Assembly: GCF_002443255.2 (NCBI RefSeq)
Contig: NW_019211457.1
Span: forward strand, 51,004,617-51,068,616
Length of the DNA stretch: 64,000 bases
Direction of reading: 5' to 3'
DNA from: Varroa destructor
Taxonomy: Eukaryota; Arthropoda; Arachnida; Mesostigmata; Varroidae
This document shows, one piece after another, positions 17,952 to 30,764 of this stretch (position 1 is its first letter; every line of letters begins with the position of its first letter). The translations under genes and the position numbers were made by a program. The notes below the pieces were generated by a model. That model searched no databases. It was not told the DNA's origin and saw only the letters and a list, made by a program, of their open reading frames with translations.

Positions 17952-18701
17952 TTGTAAATAAGGATTTAAGTAATAGTCTGATTTTTATAGTATTTATGCC
18001 GCTTTCATACACAGTGCTCTCATTAGATATCTATTTGTTTCTTGCTCGAGTTCATTTTTCTAATTTATGACAGTTAAGGTCAGTAACAGTTTTGGGCAAA
18101 TTGCAAACAAAACAAGCATATGTTGTGCCAATTACGAAACCCACTTTGTCGAGGCAATAGAGATTTTACAACATAGGTAACTTTAACTACTGGTTTGTCT
18201 TGCTGAACCTAAAATTTGTGTCGCCTACCTTGCAATTACAATAGATGATCCGTGGAGCTATTTAGATTCATTTTCTTCAGTTGAAAATACATGCATAAAG
18301 ACTTCACAGCAGTAACCCAAACTGGTCTTACAAATATAGGATAAACTTGAAAATAAACAAATAACGTTTCTTGCACCCCACTTGATGTTCAAGGAAATGA
18401 ACCTATATCAGATGATTTCTAATTTTAAATAAAATACCATCACTTTGTAGTTTCATATAATTTCGAAATTTTACGGCCAGTTTTTTAATACTAAAACGGA
18501 ATAATACTAATACGGAAAAAAATGCGTTTGTAACTTACATCATTCACTTTGTGTACTTAACGATTACCACGAGAGCCATTGTCGTAAATACAGTGGATTA
18601 TCATTACGGAAATTTATCGATTCGATCAGTGTTGAAGCTATGCTGAGCGCGTTACAGCTTGGTGGCAACATTGTAGGACAGACAAAATTGTGTCTGATTC
18701 G

Positions 18702-19332
18702 ATGGAAGCCATCACATGCGTGAACGGAACGGGGTGCCTCGAACTTGATGACAGTAAGTCGATGAAATGGACTGAGATGAAATGTTGGATTACCTATAAT
18801 TTGCCAAATGATCAAGTAGTACGAAGAGTTAGCAGGTACCTTAGGGAGATCGTGCTGGTGTGGTGTGATTGCAAGGTGATGAAAACCTGTACGTTAAAGT
18901 TTTTACGAAGCTTATCCAAACATTTCTGACCATTTGTGAAGTAAAGGTATGGTATTCAATAGAGAGGGTAATACGGTCTCAAACTCAGAAACACCAGTGG
19001 TTATACGCTATTAAAGGTAGGCTGCTCTTATAACCCGTAGAACCAGCTATTAAGCACTACATGAAAACAAGAAATTGATTCTACCAAAGACAAGCTCTCC
19101 AAGTTCGAGGATACCTAGACGATCTTGTCCGAGGTGCTCAGATCCGCCCAAAAAAGATATCGCCGATCACCTTCGCAGCAACATTTTGGGGGAATCCTAT
19201 GCAACTGAAACTTCCACAACGGCTGAGACCATTGATCTGACTTACGTCAAGGTACCAGTCACCAAGGCACGCGGTCAAAGGAGTCGCTTTCACGCTGAGA
19301 CCGCGGTACAATATTGCAGCAGCGACATGTAA
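18702..19332 (+). pseudogene. Possible decayed or misread small gene, plus strand
   Basis: An ATG at 18702 opens MEAITCVNGTGCLELDD and meets a perfect GTAAGT donor at 18754. Downstream, 19075-19332 is open in one frame (contains SCPRCSDPPKKD and ETIDLTYVKV) and ends with TAA. Parts of the same stretch are open and protein-like in the other two frames. I could not join these pieces with compatible phases, so this is either a pseudogene with frameshifts or chance. Not recognised. Confidence 0.18.
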
Positions 19333-20999
19333 GGAAGGGCATGTCGCTCGGTAACATTGGCCGAGTGAAACATTCTATATAATTATTTGCTATTACAATA
19401 AATATTAATGTATTTAGAAAGCATCGTAGAGCTTGGCAAAATCAGTTCTGCCCCATTAAAATCGAGATTAGCCTGATGTATTGGAAAGTATTAACGGTCT
19501 TCCAAGCTAATCATATATCTGGATTAAAATGCATTGTGTCGGAACAGCAGATGTACTGCCGTGTGCTCGTTATCGGAAGGCCTTCATTTGGGAATGCCTG
19601 CTTTAAAAAAGGTTGCTTAAATTACGCCTAGAAATTACGATTAAAACGGCTTAAACTACGAGAAAGTAGAACTGACATCGCCCAGAAACTAAACATACAC
19701 CACTAAACAATTTAACCCATTTGAAAAAAGTTGGCTACAAAAATTTCGATGTTTGGGCATGAGATAAATTAATGCAGGAGTGACGAGTTAATGACATATT
19801 TTCTACAATCTATGGCAAAGCTCAGACACGTGAAAAATGCTACGTTTGGTGGTATTGGAAAGAAATCTTGCATTGCGAGTTTCTGCTGTATAGGAAAACG
19901 ATTGATTCGGATCTCTACTCTCAACATCTAACATAAGTTCAAGCCACTGAGAAAAATTGACAGGAACTAGTAAACAAAAAAGCGTCTGCTTCCACAATGA
20001 CGTATACATCTTTAGCTACCTAGCGCAAAATGAAAGAACTTTTTGCATGATTGACAGGAGTTAATACAAAATTTTACAGTCTGAATGCATCTGCTATATA
20101 GCCTGTATCGTGCACTATTCGATTATCCTGTTTCGATTTCTGCAGAACTCCCTTAGTAATTTTCATTTAGTTCCAGTAAAAAGACGCATACAGTATGTCA
20201 CAATTGTTTGTCCAGGAACCAGTGATCAATCTATGTTATTACTACAAAAATGGCGAGTATTTATATATATTTTATTTATATATGTAAAATATATCACATA
20301 TTGATATATGTGTGTAAGGTATGTATGTGTTAATACGGCATTACACCTTTAGTAACTACGATTGACGCGTTTCCTGATATCTTACTTTTAAATGCACCAG
20401 TTGCCACTCTTTCGGTGGGTGATTTGCTAAAATTGTAGACGCGTAAAGTAAGTGTTAGTTATGCGAAGTAAGAGGAAAAACGCCCCCTTTAGAGGACAAC
20501 TGCTACGCAAAGTACATTTTATGATATCTTAGTACCCAAAAAGCCACGATATACCCTGTGGTGTGGAGTATTTTAATAAGGCTATATACGTATCGTGGTA
20601 TCTTGTCCGCGAGAGATTGCCACACACCTAATTAGTTTCAGTATCTATTATGTAACATTAGGAGTATATCATAAATCATAAACCCTTTATTTTCTCGCAG
20701 TATTTAAAATAATGTGTTCACCACTGTTCACAATGGCGCGACAGACTCGCCCAAAAAAGTTGACAAACTCCGCAGTATAGAAACAGCTACTTAATCGATA
20801 GAGTGAATGGGGAATCCAACTTCGTCTACGTTAACCTGTGCATGTCCATAAACGTACGGTTTGCATACTGTTTCGCGCGGATCGAGCAAGGGATATTCAA
20901 CTATCGATGCCGTAATGACTAACAGATGCACTAAACGAAATCAGTTTAAAGTGTGAAGATTGAGAGCTGTCAGAACTGTCAGTGACTCTTTATAATCAT

Positions 21000-21760
21000 T
21001 AGAGCATTGATGTTTAGCCTTTCTAAGAAAATCTGGATAGTGTATATGACAGTTAATACGATCTTCAAATTAAAAGGTTTTCATTACGCTGAATCTAGTG
21101 CCATTTATTACAAAATTATCCATTACGGCAGTAGCGGACCGTTTTTCTTACAAAATTTCTGCTGGGAAGACTATGATGGTCCTGCATTGGCGTTCGGCAA
21201 GCTTGTTCTAAAAAGTTTCAAGCGATTTGTCATTCCCATTGCATCCTTTGGCCACGTAGACTACCTTCAATACATCCTTTCCAAGGATTTTCCTTGTTCT
21301 CGTATACGCATTCGCGGACCACCTATTACTGACCAAACTCTTGTGTGTGTGCAAAGATAGGGCTTCTTCATTTCCTTCTTCCAGGTTCAGAATCAGTTCC
21401 TGTAAAGTTTCTTTTTCGTCATTTCGCAGTACTAATTCTAGGAAATTGTTTTGTGTGGGTTTCTGCTGCTCTTCTATTTTCCTCTTTTAGGCGCTGGATT
21501 CGTTCCGTTTGTTAGGGCGAACGATACTATTTCAGCTTTTTCTACTGTTTTTATTAGTTTTCCCCTGAGCACCTAGAACTTGTATCATAGCTAGGTTGTA
21601 AGTCCTCAAGATCGTCTTGTAGAGGTTTGTTCGGGTCATAGAAAGTCTTGTTAGGTCAGTGCCGCGGCTTCTGTTTTTTGAACTCATTTCATGTTAGTAG
21701 TTTGTTAAGTCATTGTCGATTTTTTTTTACCTAGAAGAGCCGTACGTGCTTGACACATCT
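21000..21760 (-). pseudogene. Decayed minus-strand ORF, possible mobile-element gag-like relic
   Basis: Read on the minus strand from about 21760 down to 21060, one frame stays largely open with a few stops. It is rich in Glu/Asn/Lys: DPNKPLQDDLEDLQPSYD, then KRKIEEQQKPTQNNFLELV, then ETLQELILNLEEGNEEAL. The charged, helix-rich look resembles gag/ORF1 proteins but no zinc knuckle or RT is attached. A decayed host exon is equally possible. Confidence 0.22.
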
Positions 21761-23279
21761 TTGTTTGCCACCTTAACTAGATAGTAACAGATGCGCCCCT
21801 GTTCTTCACTCCTTCATTTTTTTTCGTCTTGCACTTTTTCAGTTGCCACGTAACTTTATATCAAGACTCAACGTACTTTTTCTTTTTACTGATTTTCTCT
21901 GCCAAATCGGCCACACACATGATATGCCCCGGGATTATATTTTCGTGGCCTCAATCTTTGGCTGTGTTCATAGAGCGATTACCAACGAATTACTGCTGGT
22001 CTTCTAAAAAATAGCTTTCAAACTTGTGTGAGTTGACCGCGTTCTTATCGGCCACTACTTGCGCCGCTCGAACACACATCGCACTATTGACCTCTGTAAC
22101 TGTCTTTCAGCTGGGATTTATCCTTATAGAACATCGTGTCTTTCTTCTCGTACGCCTGCGCCGATTCTCCATATTTTCGTGGACTCCGAAGGTCACGCTG
22201 TAAGCATGATCTGTCATTATCAAATAATCTCGCTATCAAAGATTTTATTCTAAAACGATAAATGAGCTAACTGTAAGCCGAGCACCGTCTATACACTGGT
22301 CACCTGTCAGAAAATTATATAGTCATTCCTATGTCCATTACCATTATTATGCACTTGACTAACAAGAGTTTCCTTGTACGTTAACCCGCGTCACAGTTAT
22401 GCATATCTGTCTACTAAACCCCTATTGTATAAAACTTTCTATCTTTAGATATCTATGGGTACATAACACTTACTTAACAAACTTTATTCGTTCCAACAAA
22501 CTTTATTCGCTTACAATTCACAGATGACTCCTCTAAATAGCACTCAAGATTTCACTCTCTCTTCAAAAGCTTATCCATATGAAAACATTTTTTAACACAC
22601 TGTATGTAATGATATACTACAAAAACCAACCTTCATGTATACTTGAAAATATTTCACCACAAGAAATCCTGATCATTTTCTGTAATATGTGAAAAAAAAA
22701 TGTGTCGTTACTAATCTTGCAATAAAGGCTATTCATCTAGGCTTCAAAAGCGAAAGTTAGGGAATGAGGTGCATTAGTTTGTACTATTTATATTATGAAT
22801 TTCAAGGGAGAGTGCGGCAATGGGAAAGTGCCTACCCAATTCTAGCTGAGTCCCGTTGAGCCGTTTTTTAGTGTTGTAATAGTACCCCAGTGGCGAATAG
22901 AACCCCACATCTGAATTCTCGAAGCAACCAAGTCTTGAACAAAATGCTCTGTAACGGCAATATACGTATGTCACTATCACACAATTTTTTTTGGGAATGT
23001 GCCGGCTTAGAAGAAATTATCCTGCGCAACACATACACACACTGTCGTGTCTCGATTGCTGCCTAGCCTGTAGCAAGCCTTCTAGTAAGTACCTCAACTT
23101 ATATAGTACACAAGCTCAAAACACATCAGCAAAACTTCGTAGAGTATTCCTATATACTAGGCTGGCCCAAGCGAATACGGCGGAAGTTGCAATTTCATGA
23201 TTTTTTTAACTAAATTCAGCTGATAAATACTTCAGTATTTTAGAAACTTGGGGTAAAAACCGGTTGACTTTATTTCAAC

Positions 23280-23640
23280 ACAAATGAGTTCTGAAAGAAA
23301 AACATTTTTTAGTCTCGCAAATTAATGCTCAGTGGTCAAGTTTTTCTTCCTTTAAGAACACAGCGCTGCAGAAATTTGTTGAAGACCGGCGAAGACATTA
23401 GGCAAGCAGACTTTAAACGAAAGCATAGCGCGTAAATGGTACAAACGTTTCAAGAACGGATACTAGAGTGTTGAAGCGTAGCGAGGATACGACCAGATGT
23501 CAGGATTCGAAAGGCAATAACGCATTGCAGCAATCGTACAGGCTTTTCATCAAGGCAGAAAAGTTCTGTTGGCCAAAACTGGCATTTCACATGCAACGTA
23601 TTCCAGGATTATAACCTATCCAACGTTGATTTCAACCCAC
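23280..23640 (+). mobile_element. Tc1/mariner relic, transposase N-terminus only
   Basis: In three frames broken by stops and shifts, the plus strand reads VVKFFFL, then EHSAAEIC, then the family signature ARKWYKRFKNG, then further on KTGISHAT. This is the paired helix-turn-helix order of mariner transposases. The catalytic domain is absent, so the copy is 3'-truncated as well as mutated. It lies just outside the 3' end of the primase-like gene. Confidence 0.6.
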
Positions 23641-23877
23641 TTATTCATCCGATATAAATCCATACGGTTTCGGTACTTTCCATGCCACTACCGAATTATT
23701 TCAAGAAGCTATAAATAGAAAAAATAGCATATACGGCCATGCGGAATATATGGTTATCCAGGAGGTGCCGGAACGCTGACATAAGTATGTAAAAACAATG
23801 AAGACTGCTTCTAACATATACCTAAAATCATCATTGTAGCTTAACTAGTACAAAGGTCCTTCAATTTTAAAGTTTCT

Positions 23878-26800
23878 CTAATGGTGCAGAATATTAATTT
23901 TTGAAATTTTCGCGCTGCACCTGCACAACATACAATCGTTGTTTTTTCAATAGCAAATCTGAACTGACTTATTACGCACCTGGCTTCATCGGAATTTCGA
24001 GCTTTGTTGAGACTATTAAGGAGATCATTGAAAACATATGGAGAGCAGAATGGCGCTGACAATCTCTGTTGTCCCCGGCGGATTCTGGCGAGCGCTTGCC
24101 GGGTGCCAGCGCCACACTGCCATACACAGTACCTAGAATCAGAAAAAACATTACTAACCAAAGATAACCTTAAATATTCAAATTTTTCGTTAGATATCCT
24201 AAACCTACTTATCAATATAAACCAGAATTTGTCTTGCAGTTTTCGAAACTATAATGGGTTATCTCATAAGTTTGCTTCAAGTTTATACGTTATTTATTTT
24301 AAAAATGATTTTTCGTCAATCAACGGCAACATACAATGAACGATATTCTGCCCGTTATTAGCGATGACCTTCGCCCATTTTTCAGTTACCTTTTCCTGAT
24401 TTCCTTTTTTCAGAAGTTGATATTACCGGTGAAATGGTCAATATGGTTTTTCCACCTACTAAAGATTCCAAATTCTTTCCATTAAGCAAGTCCTACAAAC
24501 TGGGATCGGAATACGTAATCGAAAGCAGCAAGGTCGGGATCATAAGGTGGTTGAGGCAAAACATTTCACTTATACGGGTTACTAGAGATATGTTCGATTT
24601 GACGTTCTCATGATAGTTCAGTAGGAAGTGACCTAGATTCAAACCCAAATCTAAACATACTGTGTTCTGTGCTAGAAGCCGAACAGTGGTGCGGGGCATA
24701 CAACTCGAAAGATTTAGTTTAGACTTGGATCGTTTCCGACTCACCATAGCTAGCGCATTTCGTGAATGCTCTGCTTCAAACAGTCAAGCTGTTGACAATA
24801 GTTTATTAGGTTTGGTTGTTTGCAAGATGCTCACAAAGAAGTTCTCCACTGCAATTCCAGCAACTGCAGAGCATTACCTTCTTCGGATGGGATTAGACTT
24901 TGGCTTTTTTTTGAAAGGCACTACGCTTTAATCACAATCTGCCCTAAATGACGTTACTTATACACTTTTCACCGTTTGTCACCATCTTTCCAAGAAAATG
25001 TTGCCCTCGTTAAATATCAGGATCAGCTGTGCAAACGATTCATTAACTGGTGATCGGTCAACTTGTGAGGAACCCATATGTTTTCTTAACTGACGTCGTT
25101 GTTGCTTGCTAGATGTCTTTGAATCGTAAATTTGAATGTTGTGTTTTCTGCGATATGGCGAAAAGTAATGTGTCAGTGTTGACGGAATACAGTAAGGATT
25201 TCAACGTCCTCACAGTCAGAAGGTCGGCCTGTATATGCTTTAACACGCTGCTTAAATCACTACTTTGAAGAAGAGTAAACGATGAAATCGGCTAGGGTAC
25301 TGGGTTAACGTAGATTACGAATTTCCTTCTTTTCACAGACAAAGCTTCAAATTAAAACTTTTTATATCTCAAATTTTGGTTTATGTTAAACGTGCAATCC
25401 AATCGAACATGGTGCCAAAAGAGCTGGAAGACAGCTGTACGAACGTAGTGAACAACCGCTCGCCTTCCCTCGCTTGCCTTTGTGGCACCAAAGTGTAAAC
25501 CGCTCCAATGTGCAAAACGGAAGTTATGAAGCGACTCTGTCGCGTTAAAGAAAAGTGAGTGTCTATGAGTTCTCGTTCCTGTTAGCCAACAACAGGGCAA
25601 AGCCAGCTGGACGCCTTAAGAAATATAACAATATATCTGGATTACATTATTATTAATATGTATGTAAATGTAAGAAATAAAATATAAATAAATAATCCAG
25701 ATATATTATTTTTTGTATATATATATTTGTATATGTTTGACGTACCGATCGAATTTTTGACAGCGGTACTGATGTTGCTTCTCGTTGCGGTATTTTCTTC
25801 TCAGGTGTCCTCCGCGATGTGTCAACCATGTATCTTGAAGTTTTACTGCAAAAATAAACCATAAACGTCCAAAGCCATTGTTATAAAACAAGTAAAGCCA
25901 CTGTTCCCCAATTAGTGCTAGTTATTTTATTTTTATAATGGTAGTAATAAAATAGCGTATTCGTCAGTCGGCAGTGTTGTATAACCTGGAGATCTATGAA
26001 ACAATTCGTTTTTACAGACCTTCCTAATCTACGCGTACCATTTTTCGAATAGTAGTGCCGCAGTAGTTTCTCAGTCTCCTTCAATGGTAACCCAATGTTC
26101 ATCAAATAGACAATGAGGTAGGTACGGTCAATATTGCTTAATTTGTTGTTCCTCTCAAGACCATCTAGCAACATATCTGAAACGTAATAAGTGTGTAACA
26201 AATATTCAAAATTGAAAATGTATGTATCCTCGGATAGAAAAAGCTAACACCCATCTTTCTGTTAACCTCCAAGTATTAACAAAAGCAAAAAATTATATTG
26301 GCATACTAAAAGTATTACTAAAAACAGCAGCAATGAGAAAACAATTTTCACTATCTGCGCTTTTAGGAATTAGTCAGAAAATCAACATCTCTCATTTATC
26401 CTAACCACGGTCCTCTATTGTAAAAAGGTTCGTGTCTTTTTAGAAAGTCTTAAACCGATGGATGTGACAAGCACAAATGGGCCTAGTTCCTTTCTGTTGA
26501 CGACTAATCTAACGTTTTCTTTTGTTTGGGCTTAACTTGTTACCACCTCCCGCATAAAATATACTTTAAGAATAAATTTAGCCTTCACACCCTAACGTAA
26601 CTGTAATGTCGAAGAACTCACAAATGCATGGTGGGAGTAACGGTTTTTCCCGCTGGAGTTGTAGTACCGACGCAATTTCATGTTGGTCCTTAGTCGAAGC
26701 AATGGTCTTATGATGTAATTGTTGATGATTCGTGTGGGGAAAATACAGTTAAAATTGCAGGTGATATGGATGGCTTTATAATGTCGCGTATATGGAATTA

Positions 26801-29800
26801 TATAGGACTTGTAAATAAATTAAAATAAAGAATAATTATTGGTTCCAGTAACATTAGGTGCTGGCGTACCTTGAAAATGCGGTGTTGAGTAAACTTCAAT
26901 GAAGCATTCAAAGCTTTGGTGACGCCTATTTCGGATGATACTTTGCTATCCTAGAAAGAAGAATAAAATCGCCTGAGCAAGACTTCAATAAAAACGTAAC
27001 ATTAAGCATATACTATTAGACCACTTTGTATTCTGCCAGTATTTTGTACATGAAACAACCAGTTAATTTTACACAAGAATAACGCTTCTTAAGCTTGTCG
27101 TCATAAAGAGGAATAAACAAACAAAACATGTTTGTGTAGCACGTAATATACCGAACAATTCTTGTGCCAACACTAAAGCTTCCCCACAATTTTCAAAAAG
27201 CAAAAAAATAGGCCTGGGGACACTCGCAAATTAAAAATTTATATTTACTGTTACTTTGTGTAACTAACATTGAGAACACAGGTTAAATCAATTAACTACC
27301 CATACAGTTCACATGAATGCAGCATCGTATAAAAAAAGCCACGAACTTTTCTTAGACGTCAATTTTGCGATACCGTTCCGCCACAGTAGCGTTGGCGCAC
27401 TAACGAAGCAAAACAAGCAAAATGCTAGTTGTTTTTATCATCTGTACCTTCTTCTTACCTGCAATGCTCTTGCGAGGACAATTAGTAGTTGATGTAGCTG
27501 CTCCTTTATGACAAGCAAAACGTTGGCGCCAGAAATTGTAACCTAAAATATTTCCGGAAAAACGGTCTCTGTTAATAAAAGAAGGACTACAAAACACAAG
27601 GTGTTTAACTTGTGTTAATAGGAATTAAAACTTCTCAGCTGAATTACAGATTGAATACTGCTTATCATAAGATTTCGATAGGGCTTATCGTTTTTTGAAT
27701 TGCACAAATACAGCAAAGCACACCAAAAAAGTGATCCTTTTAAGTTATTAAGCTCTTTTAGCAGAATTGTCCTAACAATGACCATATTATTAGAGAAAGC
27801 ATAATATCCGTTTCTATAGTATACTTTTGAATCGCTTAACTTTGATATCTGAGCGTTGTAGCAATCGTAATGGGTGAGGCTTTCTCTACTGATCGTTTAC
27901 TCTTATCTCATAGTGTTTCTCTTCCATGGAAACTTGAAAACATTAGAAGAACCATTAAGTCCACTGTACCATGCCGTTTCGTAACGTTAGTTCTCCAGTT
28001 CGCTTCTCTTCCTTTAGCAGTTCTGGACATGTAGAAAAGTAGAGTTCGAATATTTGTTCGTCAGGCTTCCATGCCTTATTTTCTGTTAAGGTCTTCGTCA
28101 GCTCTGCGATTGCAATAAGCTGTAACCGCTCCAGTACCGTGAGATTCAACTTTAAAATTTTCTGAAATGGTTATTAATTTGAACGTGCGCTTTAAAATAT
28201 GACTAATAGGCTTCCGTGTAGTTCAGAGAAAAGCGGATTCATGTAAGAGACAATTTGCTGAGTCGTGTTATTTATCGGTCGCTATGGTCATTTTCTATTT
28301 TCACCTGGCTTTCGTTGATATGTAGGCGTATGCGATATTAAGAACAAAATCTTGTGAAAGCAGTATCAAAGACATTTGAATTATACTATTAATTCTGTTA
28401 TAAAATGTATTTTTCCCTTGAAGCGGGTCAGCCTAAGTTATACGGTCAAATTCCTACCCGCGCGGTGAGGCTCATCCAGGTCAAAGTTACCGGGAAAGCT
28501 GCCTGTCTTCTGTTGCAAACAAAATTCTCCAAAATAATTGAGAGCAGAACGCACTCTTGCTTCACAATTCGCTCCAATGTAGGGCCTGTAAATAAAAAAG
28601 CCTGTAAAAGAAGTACTTTAATTCGATTAACATCATTCTTATAGCCTGTGGTATACATTTACTTTACCAGCGAAAAAATCGTAAATATGGATGGTGGCCG
28701 AACTCGGTTATTCATTTCGTGCTACCAAGAAAGCCAAACGAACTCTTCTAGAAGCAAGAGTATCAATCAATTGTGATTGTATGTAGAACAATTCATTTCA
28801 CCAGGACTTTCTGTGCCGACCTAGTTTTTTATTAAGGCGACGCAAGGGAGGTTCTATCGCCATCTTCTTCGACTACATAGGTCTAAGTGACTAATGTTCA
28901 AAAATTTTATCGTTATTGACATGCAGCTGTAAAACTCGCCCATTATAATAGCGCGTGGTTACATTATCTGTGTAGCTAAAATTTAATAATAATGATTAGA
29001 AAAGTTAATAATATCATATATAAATAGAATAATAGAATTTTAGAAGCAAAGATTGTTTTAATGTTCAACATTTTCTGTCAAATTTGAATACTGGTTTCGT
29101 CATTGGCGCGATCGATCCTAATGATCCTAGAAATTAAAACGATTATGCCAAACGAGCTTAAAGGATAGCTCCCCCCAGTTTAATAAGTACTATAGATGCC
29201 CTCGTTGATATTATTTGCAAGCTTGGACATCATTAATTCCGCGTTTAAAAAAAGTTTTATGCATAACATTTATCGCTGTCGTTAGCGTAAAGCACAGCAG
29301 TCGCATTAGTATTATTTGTTATGAAAAGCTAATTGACGGTGAAGCCTTTCAAGCAATAGCTTGTGCTAGATCAGATAGTTGTCCAATTTTTCTAAATACT
29401 GGACCCTCTGCTTTAAGACGAAATCAAACGAGAACTAAATGAACACTTCATACCTCTGAAAACAGACGTTATCAAATAGTATGCGTAGATGTTCAGCCGA
29501 TGTGGATGGTCATTGAGTATAGCACGCACTAGCGGTGCCATTTTCTGGAGGAGTCGTCCGATTTTTGCTGCCCGGGTGCCGACTCGAGCGCTAGCAGTTT
29601 CTTGCTGATGAATTTGTCAAAGAACAGTTAGAATCGATTGAAACGTATTAGCTAAGAATGAGCGGTTATTTTAGTGGCCAATAGCTCTAATATGGTAGTA
29701 AGCTATAGCCTAATGGTATTATGTGAAATCAATATTTTATTGAAAAGGGGCTAGGACATAGCCAGATACATATTATAGAACCTAACAGCAAATACCGCTG

Positions 29801-30719
29801 AAGACGCCAAGACCGTAACTACAGCGAGGGCTTCATGAACTAGGTTATACACGGCACATTGGTTGAATGAGAATATTTCCAAAGTTACATCGTTCAACCA
29901 GAATGATAAGATCACTTGAGATACGACTGACAGAGACCGCCAAATACCTCCCTTGTAATAGCTAAATGAACTGCGGAAAGAAAAATAAAGCTAACTAAAA
30001 GTGATCACATGACAATCAGTGTCTAGAATGATTTGTTCATCATTATGTAGCATTTATCTTAGAGTAGACTTCGTCGCTAGATCTGTATTCGTCACTCTCA
30101 CCTGTGCACTCTCCGGTTTTCTTACAATGGGTAGCCTACCATACTCCACCATGAAATTGATATCACCCAATCGAAGCTTACGCGACAACAACTGAAGATT
30201 AAGCCAAAGACTGTTATTTTGATTTATTTTATGCGAAGTATCATTTCCATTGCACTGTACGGAAACAAATGAAGTAGTTGATATGGTTATACAAAGTGGT
30301 AATGTATTTGGTGACAAGGCGCTCTAGCAGAAGCAGCCCTAGTGATGTAAAAAACTAAAATGAAAACCATTTGAGTATGACATGTTACATTAAAATCAGC
30401 TTCATTTCACGCAGAGCATGTACTCGTTACGTTAAATCTACGCCACAGTCATACCCAGCAGAGTCACAGCAATATAAGTAAATGTCACCTTCTATGGATA
30501 TATGTTAAAGAACATTAATAAAGAAAGGTCTTAGTAGTATACCTTTTGTGCGAGGTCGATAGACTCCAGCAGCACGAAACGAGCTTCCATATAAGAGAGA
30601 ACCTGAAGTAAATGTTTATGCTCATATTCATACTTCGTAGTTAGATGAAGCTCCTGAATAAAAAACTGGGTGACACTTACAATAGTAAGTTAAAATGAAT
30701 AAAGGTACTCTGATTCTAG

Positions 30720-30764
<45 letters not shown>

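Larger units (their letters stand above)
17952..23279. other. Intergenic stretch with only weak coding hints
   Basis: Two weak hints are listed separately (18702-19332 plus strand, 21000-21760 minus strand). Otherwise I see AT-rich sequence with a CT/TTC-rich plus-strand stretch around 21360-22200 and no RNA gene, no complete transposon and no exon with convincing splice sites. Confidence 0.4.

Noticed and set aside
25352..25600. 82-aa minus-strand ORF as the N-terminus of the mariner relic
   Set aside because: No helix-turn-helix or WxxRF-type signature can be seen. The relic is supported only up to about 25300.
27955..28149. Reading the exon at 28161-27970 as a terminal exon ending at the TAA 27955
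   Set aside because: A GTACAG donor at 27969 keeps phase with the next exon 27542-27459, and the resulting protein matches the primase order through this junction.
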